Shown here: positions 1 through 7,441 of the stretch, piece after piece | Numbering within the stretch: the first letter of the stretch is position 1 | How the letters are laid out: every line of letters begins with the position of its first letter | Source: Phascolarctobacterium sp. | GTDB lineage: Bacteria > Bacillota > Negativicutes > Acidaminococcales > Acidaminococcaceae | Direction: 5' to 3' | Length of the DNA: 64,000 nucleotides | Assembly: GCA_003150755.1 (NCBI GenBank) | Contig: QAMT01000023.1 | Span: forward strand, 124,001-188,000 | Program-made: the position numbers and the translations under genes | Notes under the pieces: model-generated | What the model saw: only the letters and a program-made list of their open reading frames with translations | The model's database searches: none | What the model was told of the DNA's origin: nothing

Positions 1-622
1 GCGAAGCGTCAGATGTAAATTCGCGCTCGCGCAAAAACAAAACCTCCATCGGGTGTATGACCCTGGCAGCCATAAAATAACCGCCAAGCAACGCCACAGT
101 CAGGCAGGCCAGGCACAAAAGCAGCACAAAATAAATACCGCTTACAGCTGCATCGTAATAATCGCTGATATCCTTGAAAGTGTAAAGCACGCCAAAATCA
201 TTATTATCACCGCGCGCGGAAAGATAAAAATGCCTGCTGCCGTCGGGTTCTTTAAAATACAGCAGAGCGGTTTCGCCATCCGCCTCGGGCCAGCTTGAAC
301 GCAAAGCCTTTATTTTATCTGCCTGCACATATTCCGAAAGCTGGTCTAATATCAGGTTACCAGCGGCATCATACATTACCGCCATGCGCTCGCCAGAAGC
401 AATACCGTCCGGATTTACCGGCACTTCCCGGCTGTTGACGTATTCGCGCCATTCATCGCGCACATCGTCAACAAGCATTTTTTCTTCGTTGCTTAAAACG
501 GCATAGGCAAATACTGCCGACGACGCCAGAACCACTACTGCCAGCACCAATGCAAAAATGCCACCAAAAATTATGGTTAAGCGTCTTTTTAATCTTTCAA
601 ATGACATCTGTTCCGGCTGCAT
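1..622 (-). CDS. Sensor histidine kinase, N-terminal part (cut by window edge)
   Basis: Membrane sensor kinase that should phosphorylate the response regulator encoded just before it. I translated it by hand: an amphipathic start, a first membrane span (about residues 17-40), an extracytoplasmic domain of about 110 residues, a second span, then only about 20 residues before REREFTSDAS, the beginning of an H-box. The phospho-accepting His and the ATPase domain lie beyond the edge. The short gap after the second span leaves no room for a full HAMP domain. The start at 622 is preferred over an in-frame ATG at 607 because GGAG lies 6 bases before it. It overlaps the regulator gene by 26 bases, so translation is probably coupled. 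The extracellular signal is unknown. Confidence 0.85.
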   Translation of the reverse strand, partial: MQPEQMSFERLKRRLTIIFGGIFALVLAVVVLASSAVFAYAVLSNEEKMLVDDVRDEWREYVNSREVPVNPDGIASGERMAVMYDAAGNLILDQLSEYVQADKIKALRSSWPEADGETALLYFKEPDGSRHFYLSARGDNNDFGVLYTFKDISDYYDAAVSGIYFVLLLCLACLTVALLGGYFMAARVIHPMEVLFLREREFTSDAS

Positions 623-1274
623 AACCCACTCCGCGTATCGTTTTAATCAAAGTCCCAGCGTTTAATTTTTTCAGCTTACGCCTAAGTGCGCTGATATGTA
701 CGTCAAGGTTGTTTTCTGTAATATCGCCGTCAATACCCCAGATGCGCTCCAGCAAAACATCCCTGGGAATTATCTTGCCGGCATTGCGCAAAAGAAACTC
801 CAGCAGCTTATATTCCCTCGGGCGCAGCTCTACGCTTTCTCCGTTATAGCTTATAGTGTAGTCGTCGCCCTTAAGGACAAAGCCTTTATATTCAAGATTT
901 TCGTTGATGTAACTGCCCTGACGCCTGTTTAATGCATGCAGGCGCGCTGTAAGTTCTGATATGGCAAAGGGCTTTACAAGATAATCATCTGCGCCGGAGT
1001 TTAAGCCCTGCACCCTGTCATCAATGCTGTCACGGGCGGTCAACAGTAAAATTTTGCCCTGATAATCTTCGCTTCTGAGCTGTTTGCAAACACTGATACC
1101 GTCCATTTTGGGCATCATCCAGTCAAGCACAAGCACGTCAAAACCATCTTTATAACATTCCTGACAGGCCGCTTTTCCGTCTGTCACCCATTTTACCGAA
1201 AAGCCCTGCTTGCCTAAAACATTTTTCAGCATCCGGCCCAAAGTCAGGTCGTCTTCAGCCAGTAAAATCTTCAT
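597..1274 (-). CDS. OmpR/PhoB-family response regulator
   Basis: DNA-binding response regulator of 225 residues. Receiver domain (about 1-115) has the acidic pair E7-D8-D9, phospho-acceptor D51 in LVLDWMMP, the LLLTA switch threonine and the YLVKPF lysine. The C-terminal winged helix (about 125-220) has RPREYKLLEFLLRNAGK and ends with TIRGVGYAA, typical of the OmpR/PhoB family. A GGGGGT ribosome binding site lies before the ATG. The kinase gene follows and overlaps. Direct CTTAA repeats upstream suggest autoregulation. Target genes are not evident from the window. Confidence 0.93.
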   Translation of the reverse strand: MKILLAEDDLTLGRMLKNVLGKQGFSVKWVTDGKAACQECYKDGFDVLVLDWMMPKMDGISVCKQLRSEDYQGKILLLTARDSIDDRVQGLNSGADDYLVKPFAISELTARLHALNRRQGSYINENLEYKGFVLKGDDYTISYNGESVELRPREYKLLEFLLRNAGKIIPRDVLLERIWGIDGDITENNLDVHISALRRKLKKLNAGTLIKTIRGVGYAAGTDVI

Positions 1275-1313
1275 CGCAACACCCCCATTTTATATAACAA
1301 TTTTATGAAATAT

Positions 1314-1353
1314 ATCTTAAAATAATCTTAAAAAGCTGAATTTACGCTTAAAT
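1314..1353 (-). promoter_or_regulatory. Direct CTTAA repeats, candidate OmpR-family operator
   Basis: On the plus strand the 9-mer ATCTTAAAA occurs at 1314-1322 and again at 1325-1333, an exact 11-base period, and a third CTTAA starts at 1347, 20 bases after the second. About one helical turn between direct half-sites is the usual layout for OmpR-family dimers (compare PmrA/QseB-type CTTAA boxes). They lie 40-75 bases upstream of the regulator start, where a -35 element would be, with an AT-rich TATAAA-like -10 downstream. Autoregulation is inferred. Confidence 0.5.
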
Positions 1354-1362
1354 TTTTTTATT

Positions 1363-1391
1363 AAAAAACAGCGGCCAAAGCCGCTGTTTTA
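1363..1391 (-). terminator. Rho-independent terminator of the symporter gene
   Basis: An 8-bp stem (ACAGCGGC/GCCGCTGT) with a CAAA/TTTG loop lies 25 bases after the symporter stop and is followed on the minus strand by a T-run. It also separates this gene from the two-component operon. Confidence 0.85.
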
Positions 1392-1415
1392 ACTGTATTC
1401 ATTAAATTTTACAAA

Positions 1416-2804
1416 TCAGGCCGCTTTTCTGCCGGGTTTAATTACCGCAACCACAGCATAAGCAATAATGCAAATCAGCCATTCCATATAAATAATGTTA
1501 GGCAAAATGCGCACTGCCGGCACAAGCTGCCACAAAATAAGCATTACAAAACCGGCAAGCAGCGTCCAGAAGCCTGCCTCTTTGCAGCTGTGCTGCGGAA
1601 AGAACAGCGCCACAATAACAATAACGCTGAACGCCGCCGTAAGGCTGAGGCCTATCATAATAGTACCCAAAATGCTCGATACCGTCATGGCTAGGCCCAA
1701 AGTCATCAGTCCGGAAACCATAACGCACAGCCTGGTCATTAAAATCTGCTTGGAACCATCCGCCTCGGGATTGATAAAGCGTTTGTAAATATCGTTGCTG
1801 AACAGCGTGCCAGCCGATAAAAGCAGGTTGCATGCCGTCGATACGTCTGCCGCCCACAGCGCAGCAAGCGTAATGCCTGCTAGAACCGGCTGCAAACTTA
1901 CGATAACTTCCGGCAATGCCAGTGCAGCCTGTGCGTCCGGGTACATTGCCTTGGCGCAAATGCCCAGGAACGCAGCCAGAACGCCTACCGGCAGCATAAT
2001 AATGCCGCCCCATACAAAGCCTTTTTTAGCGGTTTCCGCATCTTTTGCCCCAAGTGAAATCTGCAAAATGCTTTGCAGAGAAAGATTTACAGTTATCAGC
2101 GTTACTACCCAGCTGGTAATTGTCATCATGCCGACGCCTTCAGTGAAGCTGAACCAGGGCACATCCGGCGGCAGCGATGCTGCCAGCCCTTCCATCCCGC
2201 CGACGCGGTAAAACTGCACCACTGTGGCAATTAAAATGCCGGCGTATATCAGCACAATGTTCATTACATTAGACAGCGACGCTGACCACATTCCGCCGAT
2301 AAAGGTGATGCCGATAAATACAATTGCACTGACAACCATGCCGGTATGAAAATCAAACACATCAGGCATAATAGCGTGCAGAATACTGCCGCCTGCAATA
2401 TATTGAAGCGAAATAATAACCAGCTGAATTACAATCTGGCAAAAAACGCCCAACACAACGGCTTTCATGTCATGGTGGCGCTCAATAAGCTCCGAAATTG
2501 TAGTAATATTCTGCTCGCGGTATTTTTTAGCCATAAAAAGACCCATCACAATAGCGCCAAGCGCCCAGGCAATGGTATACCAACCGGCAGAAAGCCCAAC
2601 GCGGAAGGCATGCTCCGACACACCAATGGTAGAAGCGCCGCCGACGGCAAGGCCGATAATTGTTACGGCAATCAGCGGCACCGAAAGCCTGCGCCCTGCA
2701 AGCGCATAGTTTTCGGCTTCGCCTTCGCTGCGCTTTTTAGCGTACCAGCTGATGGCAAAAAGCGCAACAATGTACAAAATTAAAATTGCTAATGAAACTG
2801 ACAT
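1416..2804 (-). CDS. Sodium:solute symporter (SSS family)
   Basis: Integral membrane protein of 462 residues with about 12-13 predicted spans, the usual length for the SSS family that couples Na+ entry to uptake of organic solutes. Family features seen: a YALAGRRLSVPLIAVTIIGL stretch after the first span, the G-G-A-S-T-I-G segment of TM2, and ALWAADVSTACNLLLSAGTL followed by a cytoplasmic NDIYKRF segment. The substrate (proline, pantothenate, carboxylate or other) cannot be told from sequence alone. A GGGGGAGG ribosome binding site fixes the start. It is a single-gene unit with its own promoter and terminator. Confidence 0.88.
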   Translation of the reverse strand: MSVSLAILILYIVALFAISWYAKKRSEGEAENYALAGRRLSVPLIAVTIIGLAVGGASTIGVSEHAFRVGLSAGWYTIAWALGAIVMGLFMAKKYREQNITTISELIERHHDMKAVVLGVFCQIVIQLVIISLQYIAGGSILHAIMPDVFDFHTGMVVSAIVFIGITFIGGMWSASLSNVMNIVLIYAGILIATVVQFYRVGGMEGLAASLPPDVPWFSFTEGVGMMTITSWVVTLITVNLSLQSILQISLGAKDAETAKKGFVWGGIIMLPVGVLAAFLGICAKAMYPDAQAALALPEVIVSLQPVLAGITLAALWAADVSTACNLLLSAGTLFSNDIYKRFINPEADGSKQILMTRLCVMVSGLMTLGLAMTVSSILGTIMIGLSLTAAFSVIVIVALFFPQHSCKEAGFWTLLAGFVMLILWQLVPAVRILPNIIYMEWLICIIAYAVVAVIKPGRKAA

Positions 2805-2850
2805 TAAATCCTCCCCCTCTTTTCAGCTTTCCATCAAATTCAATGATTTA

Positions 2851-2879
2851 ATTTTACGAAATGTCCGCTATAAAGTCAA
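2851..2879 (-). promoter_or_regulatory. Promoter of the sodium:solute symporter gene
   Basis: Minus strand TTGACT (2879-2874), 17-base spacer, TAAAAT (2856-2851), about 47 bases before the start codon. Confidence 0.7.
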
Positions 2880-3010
2880 TAGAAGTTACATTGCAGGCAG
2901 TAAAAAGATTGTATTTTAGCCAATTATTACATTTTTTGCCTGTAAAACATATACAGACAATCCACGCGAAATAGCCGTAAAAATTTTTTAAATTTTTTCT
3001 AAAAATATGC

Positions 3011-3039
3011 TTGACAGTACGATAATAAAACAGTATAAT
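3011..3039 (+). promoter_or_regulatory. Promoter of tRNA-Arg
   Basis: Consensus TTGACA (3011-3016), 17-base spacer, TATAAT (3034-3039); transcription would start near 3046, about 28 bases before the mature tRNA. Confidence 0.85.
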
Positions 3040-3073
3040 ATCTTTTGTCAGCAGCAAGGCTGATAAAAAACGT

Positions 3074-3150
3074 GACTCCGTAGCTCAGTTGGATAGAGCG
3101 TTTGACTACGAATCAAAAGGTCGCAGGTTCGAATCCTGCCGGGGCCACCA
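3074..3150 (+). tRNA. tRNA-Arg(ACG)
   Basis: A 77-nt cloverleaf with encoded CCA. The D-arm starts TAGCTCAGTTGGATAGAGC, the anticodon loop is GACTACGAATC with anticodon ACG (A34 normally deaminated to inosine), and the T-arm is GCAGGTTCGAATCCTGC. The acceptor arms GACTCCG and CGGGGCC give an A2-C71 mismatch and a U4-G69 wobble, which is unusual; the flanking GT before and AC after can extend the pairing. An ideal promoter and a terminator flank it, so it is probably expressed. Confidence 0.9.
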
Positions 3151-3162
3151 TTTAAAAAATAG

Positions 3163-3187
3163 CACCGCAGAATATGCGGTGTTTTTT
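3163..3187 (+). terminator. Terminator after tRNA-Arg
   Basis: CACCGCA/TGCGGTG stem with a short AT loop followed by six Ts, 12 bases after the tRNA CCA end. Confidence 0.85.
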
Positions 3188-3217
3188 ATTTTCCATATAC
3201 ATTCTCCATAATATAGC

Positions 3218-3289
3218 AAAAGCGATGGCAAACACCATCGCTTTTTTATTACCAAAAAATCCCGGAAAACTGAGGTTTCCGGGATTTTT
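3218..3289. terminator. Two tandem bidirectional terminator hairpins
   Basis: First hairpin 3218-3247 (AAAGCGATGG paired with CCATCGCTTT); second 3254-3289 (AAATCCCGGAAA paired with TTTCCGGGATTT). Each has an A-run before and a T-run after, so both can work in either direction. The second lies just after the stop of the minus-strand GDT1-type gene; the first backs up the tRNA terminator. Confidence 0.85.
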
Positions 3290-3311
3290 CATTATATACT
3301 TTATATACTTT

Positions 3312-3881
3312 TTAAAACGGCAAACCGTAAAAACTGTCGTACAAACCAACAAGGCCAAACAGAATAAAGATGCTGGCTGCAAACCATTTAACTGCGCGCT
3401 CGGGAATGCGTTTGCCAAGCACATTGCCTACAATAACGCCGAAACCGTCGGCAATCATCATACCGGCAGTAGTTCCCATCCATACCGGCAAAATAGTGTG
3501 GAACTGCGCCGCCAGCGCCACGGTTGCCAGCTGAGTTTTATCGCCCATTTCCGCAATAAAAAAGGCAATGGCAACTGTCCAGAACGGGCTGCGCCCTGTT
3601 TCTTTATCTTCGCCGTCCAGCTTGTCGCCGCGGATTGTCCAAAGGCCGAAGATTATAAACGAAATGGAAGCCGCTATCTGAATGGTTTCCATCGGTATAA
3701 ATTCATTTAAGTAAGAACCTACTGCAACAGCCAGAAGATGATTGAAAACCGTCGCCGCAAAAACACCTGCCATAACTGTCTTCCAGTTATACCTGGTAGC
3801 AAAAGCCATCGCCAAAAGCTGGGTCTTATCTCCCATTTCTGCCAAAACTACAAAAATACATGCTGTCATAAACGCTGTCAT
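3312..3881 (-). CDS. GDT1/TMEM165 (UPF0016) family cation exporter, probably Mn2+
   Basis: Membrane protein of 189 residues with six predicted spans in two homologous halves. Each half carries the family signature: AEMGDKTQLLAM near residue 14 and AEMGDKTQLATV in the second half; the acidic residues form the cation site. Family members move Mn2+ or Ca2+ (for example MneA of Vibrio cholerae exports Mn2+). The upstream leader contains a yybP-ykoY Mn2+ riboswitch with a terminator, which strongly supports a role in Mn2+ export when the metal is in excess. Single-gene unit, divergent from the P-type ATPase gene. Confidence 0.92.
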   Translation of the reverse strand: MTAFMTACIFVVLAEMGDKTQLLAMAFATRYNWKTVMAGVFAATVFNHLLAVAVGSYLNEFIPMETIQIAASISFIIFGLWTIRGDKLDGEDKETGRSPFWTVAIAFFIAEMGDKTQLATVALAAQFHTILPVWMGTTAGMMIADGFGVIVGNVLGKRIPERAVKWFAASIFILFGLVGLYDSFYGLPF

Positions 3882-3980
3882 AAAAATTTAACCCTCCTAA
3901 AATCTCCATAAAATAAAATTTAAGTGTCAGCGTTATGGCGTATCTGCCGTTTTATCACATCCCTCATCCAGTTTATCTAT

Positions 3981-4129
3981 AAAATAAAAAAACGAGACAC
4001 CTTAGCACAAAAGAAATACACGTACTTCTTCTGTGCTAAAGGTCTCGTTTTTAGCTGTTAAGCTAAAGAATAAGCCAAACCGCAAGCGGCTAGTATGTTG
4101 ACTTATTGCCGGGAACTACTCCCCTTTAG
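3981..4129 (-). promoter_or_regulatory. yybP-ykoY Mn2+ riboswitch with overlapping terminator
   Basis: On the minus strand the leader reads CUAAAGGGGAGUAG at its 5' side (4129-4116), GUCAACAUACUAGCCG in the middle and AACGAGACCUUUAG at its 3' side (4049-4036). GGGGAGUAG and the CUAAAGG/CCUUUAG P1 helix are yybP-ykoY hallmarks. The P1 3' strand is also the 5' arm of a long hairpin (3991-4049) followed by a T-run (3990-3981). Closing P1 therefore excludes the terminator: Mn2+ binding should switch transcription on, the mechanism described for this class. Confidence 0.9.
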
Positions 4130-4158
4130 TTGATTTTCGGTTTTCGGTTAATGTAAAG

Positions 4159-4187
4159 ATTTTAACAGAACAGCAAAAACAAGTCAA
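4159..4187 (-). promoter_or_regulatory. Promoter of the GDT1-type gene and its riboswitch
   Basis: Minus strand TTGACT (4187-4182), 17-base spacer, TAAAAT (4164-4159). Transcription would begin near 4152, just before the aptamer. Confidence 0.75.
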
Positions 4188-4249
4188 GTAAAATTTTAAA
4201 TTTTCTTACGCGCTGTGCTGACAAAAGTCCGCGTGTATACAGAATTTCA

Positions 4250-4278
4250 TTGATATTTTACATAAAAAATGTTATACT
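4250..4278 (+). promoter_or_regulatory. Promoter of the P-type ATPase gene and its riboswitch
   Basis: TTGATA (4250-4255), 17-base spacer, TATACT (4273-4278). Predicted start near 4285 gives a leader of about 184 nt before the start codon. Confidence 0.78.
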
Positions 4279-4301
4279 TTTGATAAGTTATATTATAGCA
4301 G

Positions 4302-4418
4302 TATGACTTATGATGAGGGAGTAGTTACCGCAAAAATGCGGGGGCATCTCAACAAGCACGGCTGAGATAATCACCTGGTTTGCCTTAATTAACGAGACTC
4401 ATGCGGGCTAAAGTCATA
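4302..4418 (+). promoter_or_regulatory. Second yybP-ykoY-type riboswitch, before the P-type ATPase
   Basis: A plus-strand leader with the same layout as the one across the intergenic region: AUGAGGGAGUAG at the 5' side (near 4313-4324), AUCACCUGGUUUGCC in the right arm, and AACGAGACUCAU at the 3' side (near 4391-4402). P1 is formed by UAUGACUU with AAGUCAUA plus AUGAG with CUCAU. The core has one G fewer than the usual GGGGAGUAG. No hairpin with a T-run follows, so control may be translational; a small UCAUA-AAGC-UAUGA hairpin right after it competes with the P1 3' strand. Confidence 0.72.
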
Positions 4419-4468
4419 AAGCTATGAGCTTGCGCAGATGTTCAAAAAAATTAAGGGAGGCAACATCA

Positions 4469-7147
4469 ATGAAATTCTACCTGGAATCTGTGGAGAATAC
4501 TTTTAAAGAAGTTTCTTCCAATCCAAACGGCCTCACAACCCAGGAGGCTGAAGCAAGACTTCAAAAGTATGGCAAGAACAAACTTGCCGAGGGTAAAAAA
4601 GTTACCCTGCTGCAGCGCTTTTTAGCGCAGCTGTCTGACCCGATGTTAATCATCCTGATGGTAGCAGCAGTCGTATCCGGTATCACAAACTATCTCTCTG
4701 GTGAATCACCGGTCGACGTCTTTATCATCATGTTTGTTGTTATTTTAAACTCGGTTCTCGGCGTTATCCAGGAAAGCAAGGCTGAAAAAGCCATTGAAGC
4801 TTTGAAGGAAATGTCCGCAGCAACCTCTAAGGTTTACCGCGACGGCAGCCTTATCACCATCAAGAGCGAAGACCTCGTTCCCGGCGACGTTATCGCACTT
4901 GAAGCAGGCGACGCTGTTCCTGCCGATTCCCGTATTATCGAATGCGCCAGCCTGAAGGTTGAAGAAGCAGCCCTCACCGGCGAATCCGTACCGGTTAACA
5001 AAAAGGTTGATACCCTGACCACCGGTGACGAAAAAGACGTTCCGCTGGGCGACCGCAAAAACATGCTTTATAACGGCACGGCTGTTGTATATGGCCGCGG
5101 CAAAGCTGTTGTTGTAGGCACAGGCATGGATACTGAAATGGGTAAAATCGCTACCGCAATCACCGAAGCAAGCGAAGGCGAAACCCCGCTTCAGAAGAAA
5201 CTGAGCCAGCTCAGTAAAATTCTTACCTACATGGTACTTGTCATCTGCGTATTTATCTTTGCATTCAGCGTATGGCGCGCCGACGCTATTGACACCCGCC
5301 TGGTACAGGATTCCTTCATGGTTGCAGTAAGCCTTGCAGTTGCAGCTATCCCGGAAGGCCTGGCCGCAGTTGTTACCATCGTGCTTTCCATCGGCGTTAC
5401 CAAAATGTCCAAACGCCATGCAGTTATCCGCAAACTGACCGCAGTTGAAACCCTGGGCTGCACCGAAATTATCTGCTCTGATAAAACCGGTACTTTGACC
5501 CAGAACAAAATGACGGTTGTTGACCATTTCCATTTCACCAAAGACCGTCCGTATCTGGCAAAAGCCATGAGCCTTTGCTGCGATGCTGAAATTGACGACA
5601 ACGGCAAAGTTACCGGCGAACCTACCGAGGCTGCGCTCGTAACCTATTCCTACACCGTCGGCAACCCGAAAAACAAGCTGGTTCCGGAATATCCGCGTAT
5701 CGGCGAAGCTCCGTTCGACTCCGTAAGAAAGATGATGTCTACGGTTCACGAACGTCTGAACAAAGAATACCTCAAACTCCCTGGCGTCTGCGATTATGTA
5801 CAGTTCACCAAGGGCGCGCCGGGCGAAGTATTAAGGCTCTGCACGCATTACCTTGATGAAAACAGCGTTATCAGGCCTATGACCGACGATAAACGCGAAC
5901 TTATCCAGAGCCACATCAGCCGCATGGCTAACAACGCACTGCGCGTACTGGCCTGCGCAAAACGCGAATACGAAAAACCGCCTACGGACTTCAGCCCGGA
6001 AGCACTTGAACATGATTTGATTTTCGTTGGTATTACCGGCATGATTGACCCGGTTCGCCCCGAAGTTGTTGACGCTATCAAAGAATGCCATAACGCAGGC
6101 ATCCGCCCGGTTATGATTACCGGCGACCACATCGACACCGCTGTTGCCATTGCTAAAGAACTGGGCATTGTTAAAGATGCCAGCCAGGCAATTACCGGCG
6201 CACAGCTTAATGAAATCAGCGACGAAGAATTCAACGGCGGCGCTGTTGAAAAATACTCCGTATATGCACGTGTACAGCCTGAACATAAGGTACGTATCGT
6301 AAAAGCTTGGCAGGCACGCGGCAAAGTAACCGCTATGACCGGCGACGGCGTAAACGATGCACCTTCCATTAAAAACGCTGATATCGGTATCGGCATGGGC
6401 ATTACCGGCACCGACGTTACCAAGAACGTTGCCGATATGGTACTGGCCGACGATAACTTTGCAACCATCGTTGCAGCCGTTGAAGAAGGCCGCCGCATTT
6501 ACGACAACATCCGTAAATCCATTCAGTTCCTGCTTTCTTCCAACCTTTCCGAAGTTATCAGTATTTTCGTAGCTACAATGATGGGCTTTACCATCCTGCT
6601 TCCTATCCACCTGTTGTGGATTAACCTCATTACCGACGCTTTCCCGGCACTTGCACTGGGCATGGAAAAAGGCGAAGCCGATATTATGAAACGCAAACCG
6701 CGTTCTTCCAACGAAGGTATTTTTGCCGGCGGCATGGGCTTCGATTGCTTCTATCAGGGCATAATGCTGGCAGGTGTAACGCTGGTATCCTACTTTGTAG
6801 GCCACTATGTTGAATCCGGACGTTGGGAAATTGTAGACAGCCTTGACGGTATGACCATGGCGTTCATTACCCTGGCAATGGCCGAAATCTTCCACTCCTT
6901 CAACATGCGTTCCCAGCACAGGTCCATTTTCAGCGCCAAAGGGCACAACCCTTACCTGTATGCTTCCATGATTTTCTCTCTGGTACTCAGCACCGGTATC
7001 GTTTACATGCCTGTTATCTCTGATATGTTCAAATTCCAGCATATCTCCTTTGAAGAATACTTCATCGCAATGAGCATGGCTTTCTCGGTAATTCCTATCG
7101 TAGAAATCGTAAAATTCATTCAGCGCAAACTTCGCCATCAGGCATAA
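4469..7147 (+). CDS. P-type cation-translocating ATPase (PMR1/SERCA-like, Ca2+/Mn2+)
   Basis: ATP-driven cation exporter of 892 residues. Motifs: T170-GES in the actuator domain, P295-EGL in TM4, phosphorylation site D338 in CSDKTGTLT, nucleotide-domain KGAPGEV, hinge T624-GDGVNDAP, and LLWINLITDAFPALALGME in TM6, typical of PMR1/YloB-type pumps. I chose ATG 4469 because AAGGGAGG lies before it; an upstream in-frame ATG at 4424 has no such site. The riboswitch in its leader points to Mn2+ detoxification, as for yybP-ykoY-controlled ATPases such as Lactococcus YoaB. Ca2+ transport remains possible. Confidence 0.93.
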   Translation: MKFYLESVENTFKEVSSNPNGLTTQEAEARLQKYGKNKLAEGKKVTLLQRFLAQLSDPMLIILMVAAVVSGITNYLSGESPVDVFIIMFVVILNSVLGVIQESKAEKAIEALKEMSAATSKVYRDGSLITIKSEDLVPGDVIALEAGDAVPADSRIIECASLKVEEAALTGESVPVNKKVDTLTTGDEKDVPLGDRKNMLYNGTAVVYGRGKAVVVGTGMDTEMGKIATAITEASEGETPLQKKLSQLSKILTYMVLVICVFIFAFSVWRADAIDTRLVQDSFMVAVSLAVAAIPEGLAAVVTIVLSIGVTKMSKRHAVIRKLTAVETLGCTEIICSDKTGTLTQNKMTVVDHFHFTKDRPYLAKAMSLCCDAEIDDNGKVTGEPTEAALVTYSYTVGNPKNKLVPEYPRIGEAPFDSVRKMMSTVHERLNKEYLKLPGVCDYVQFTKGAPGEVLRLCTHYLDENSVIRPMTDDKRELIQSHISRMANNALRVLACAKREYEKPPTDFSPEALEHDLIFVGITGMIDPVRPEVVDAIKECHNAGIRPVMITGDHIDTAVAIAKELGIVKDASQAITGAQLNEISDEEFNGGAVEKYSVYARVQPEHKVRIVKAWQARGKVTAMTGDGVNDAPSIKNADIGIGMGITGTDVTKNVADMVLADDNFATIVAAVEEGRRIYDNIRKSIQFLLSSNLSEVISIFVATMMGFTILLPIHLLWINLITDAFPALALGMEKGEADIMKRKPRSSNEGIFAGGMGFDCFYQGIMLAGVTLVSYFVGHYVESGRWEIVDSLDGMTMAFITLAMAEIFHSFNMRSQHRSIFSAKGHNPYLYASMIFSLVLSTGIVYMPVISDMFKFQHISFEEYFIAMSMAFSVIPIVEIVKFIQRKLRHQA

Positions 7148-7170
7148 TCGCTGATAAAGCGCTAAACTTT

Positions 7171-7205
7171 AAAGCGGTATGGCAAAACGCCATACCGCTT
7201 TTTTG
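7171..7205 (+). terminator. Terminator of the P-type ATPase gene
   Basis: AAAGCGGTATGG paired with CCATACCGCTTT around a CAAAACG loop, followed by six Ts, 24 bases after the stop. Confidence 0.88.
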
Positions 7206-7236
7206 TACGCTTATTTTAAAGGTAATCTTAAGCAGT

Positions 7237-7427
7237 TTGCAGTGATGAAATAACATTTTTATAACTCAACAGCTTATAAATATTTAGCAGCATATACCCT
7301 CTGCATCGCTATAATTTGCCTGTGAGCGGTTTTATATGGCAAAGAAGAAAAAGTTACACGCGGGCGTACTATAAACGCCATAGAAGCAAAATAAGCCGCC
7401 TTCAAATAATGAAGGCGGCTTATTTTT
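7237..7427 (+). other. Intergenic promoter-to-terminator unit, possible small RNA
   Basis: A promoter-like pair TTGCAG (7237-7242), 17-base spacer, TATAAC (7260-7265) lies between two convergent genes, and a strong hairpin with a T-run (7388-7427) ends the stretch. A transcript of about 155 nt would result. No convincing ribosome binding site or open reading frame is seen; a 12-codon frame at 7337 lacks one. The hairpin alone is explained as the terminator of the opposing isomerase gene, so the RNA is speculative. Confidence 0.25.
7388..7427. terminator. Bidirectional terminator at the end of the sugar ABC operon
   Basis: AATAAGCCGCCTTC paired with GAAGGCGGCTTATT, with A- and T-runs on the two sides. 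It lies just after the stop of the minus-strand isomerase gene. Confidence 0.85.
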
Positions 7428-7441
7428 ACTTATTTATGTTT

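Noticed and set aside
2854..3057. 67-codon frame on the minus strand in the intergenic region before tRNA-Arg
   Set aside because: It runs through the tRNA promoter and the symporter promoter and has no ribosome binding site.
3163..3289. Three hairpins in a row after tRNA-Arg as a repeat array or CRISPR-like element
   Set aside because: The hairpins differ in sequence and each has a T-run; they are ordinary terminators for converging units.
5831..7138. Long open frames on the minus strand inside the P-type ATPase gene (also 4745-5749)
   Set aside because: They are antisense to a clear ATPase, rich in Cys, His and Asn, lack ribosome binding sites and match no protein pattern; they arise from codon bias of the plus-strand gene.
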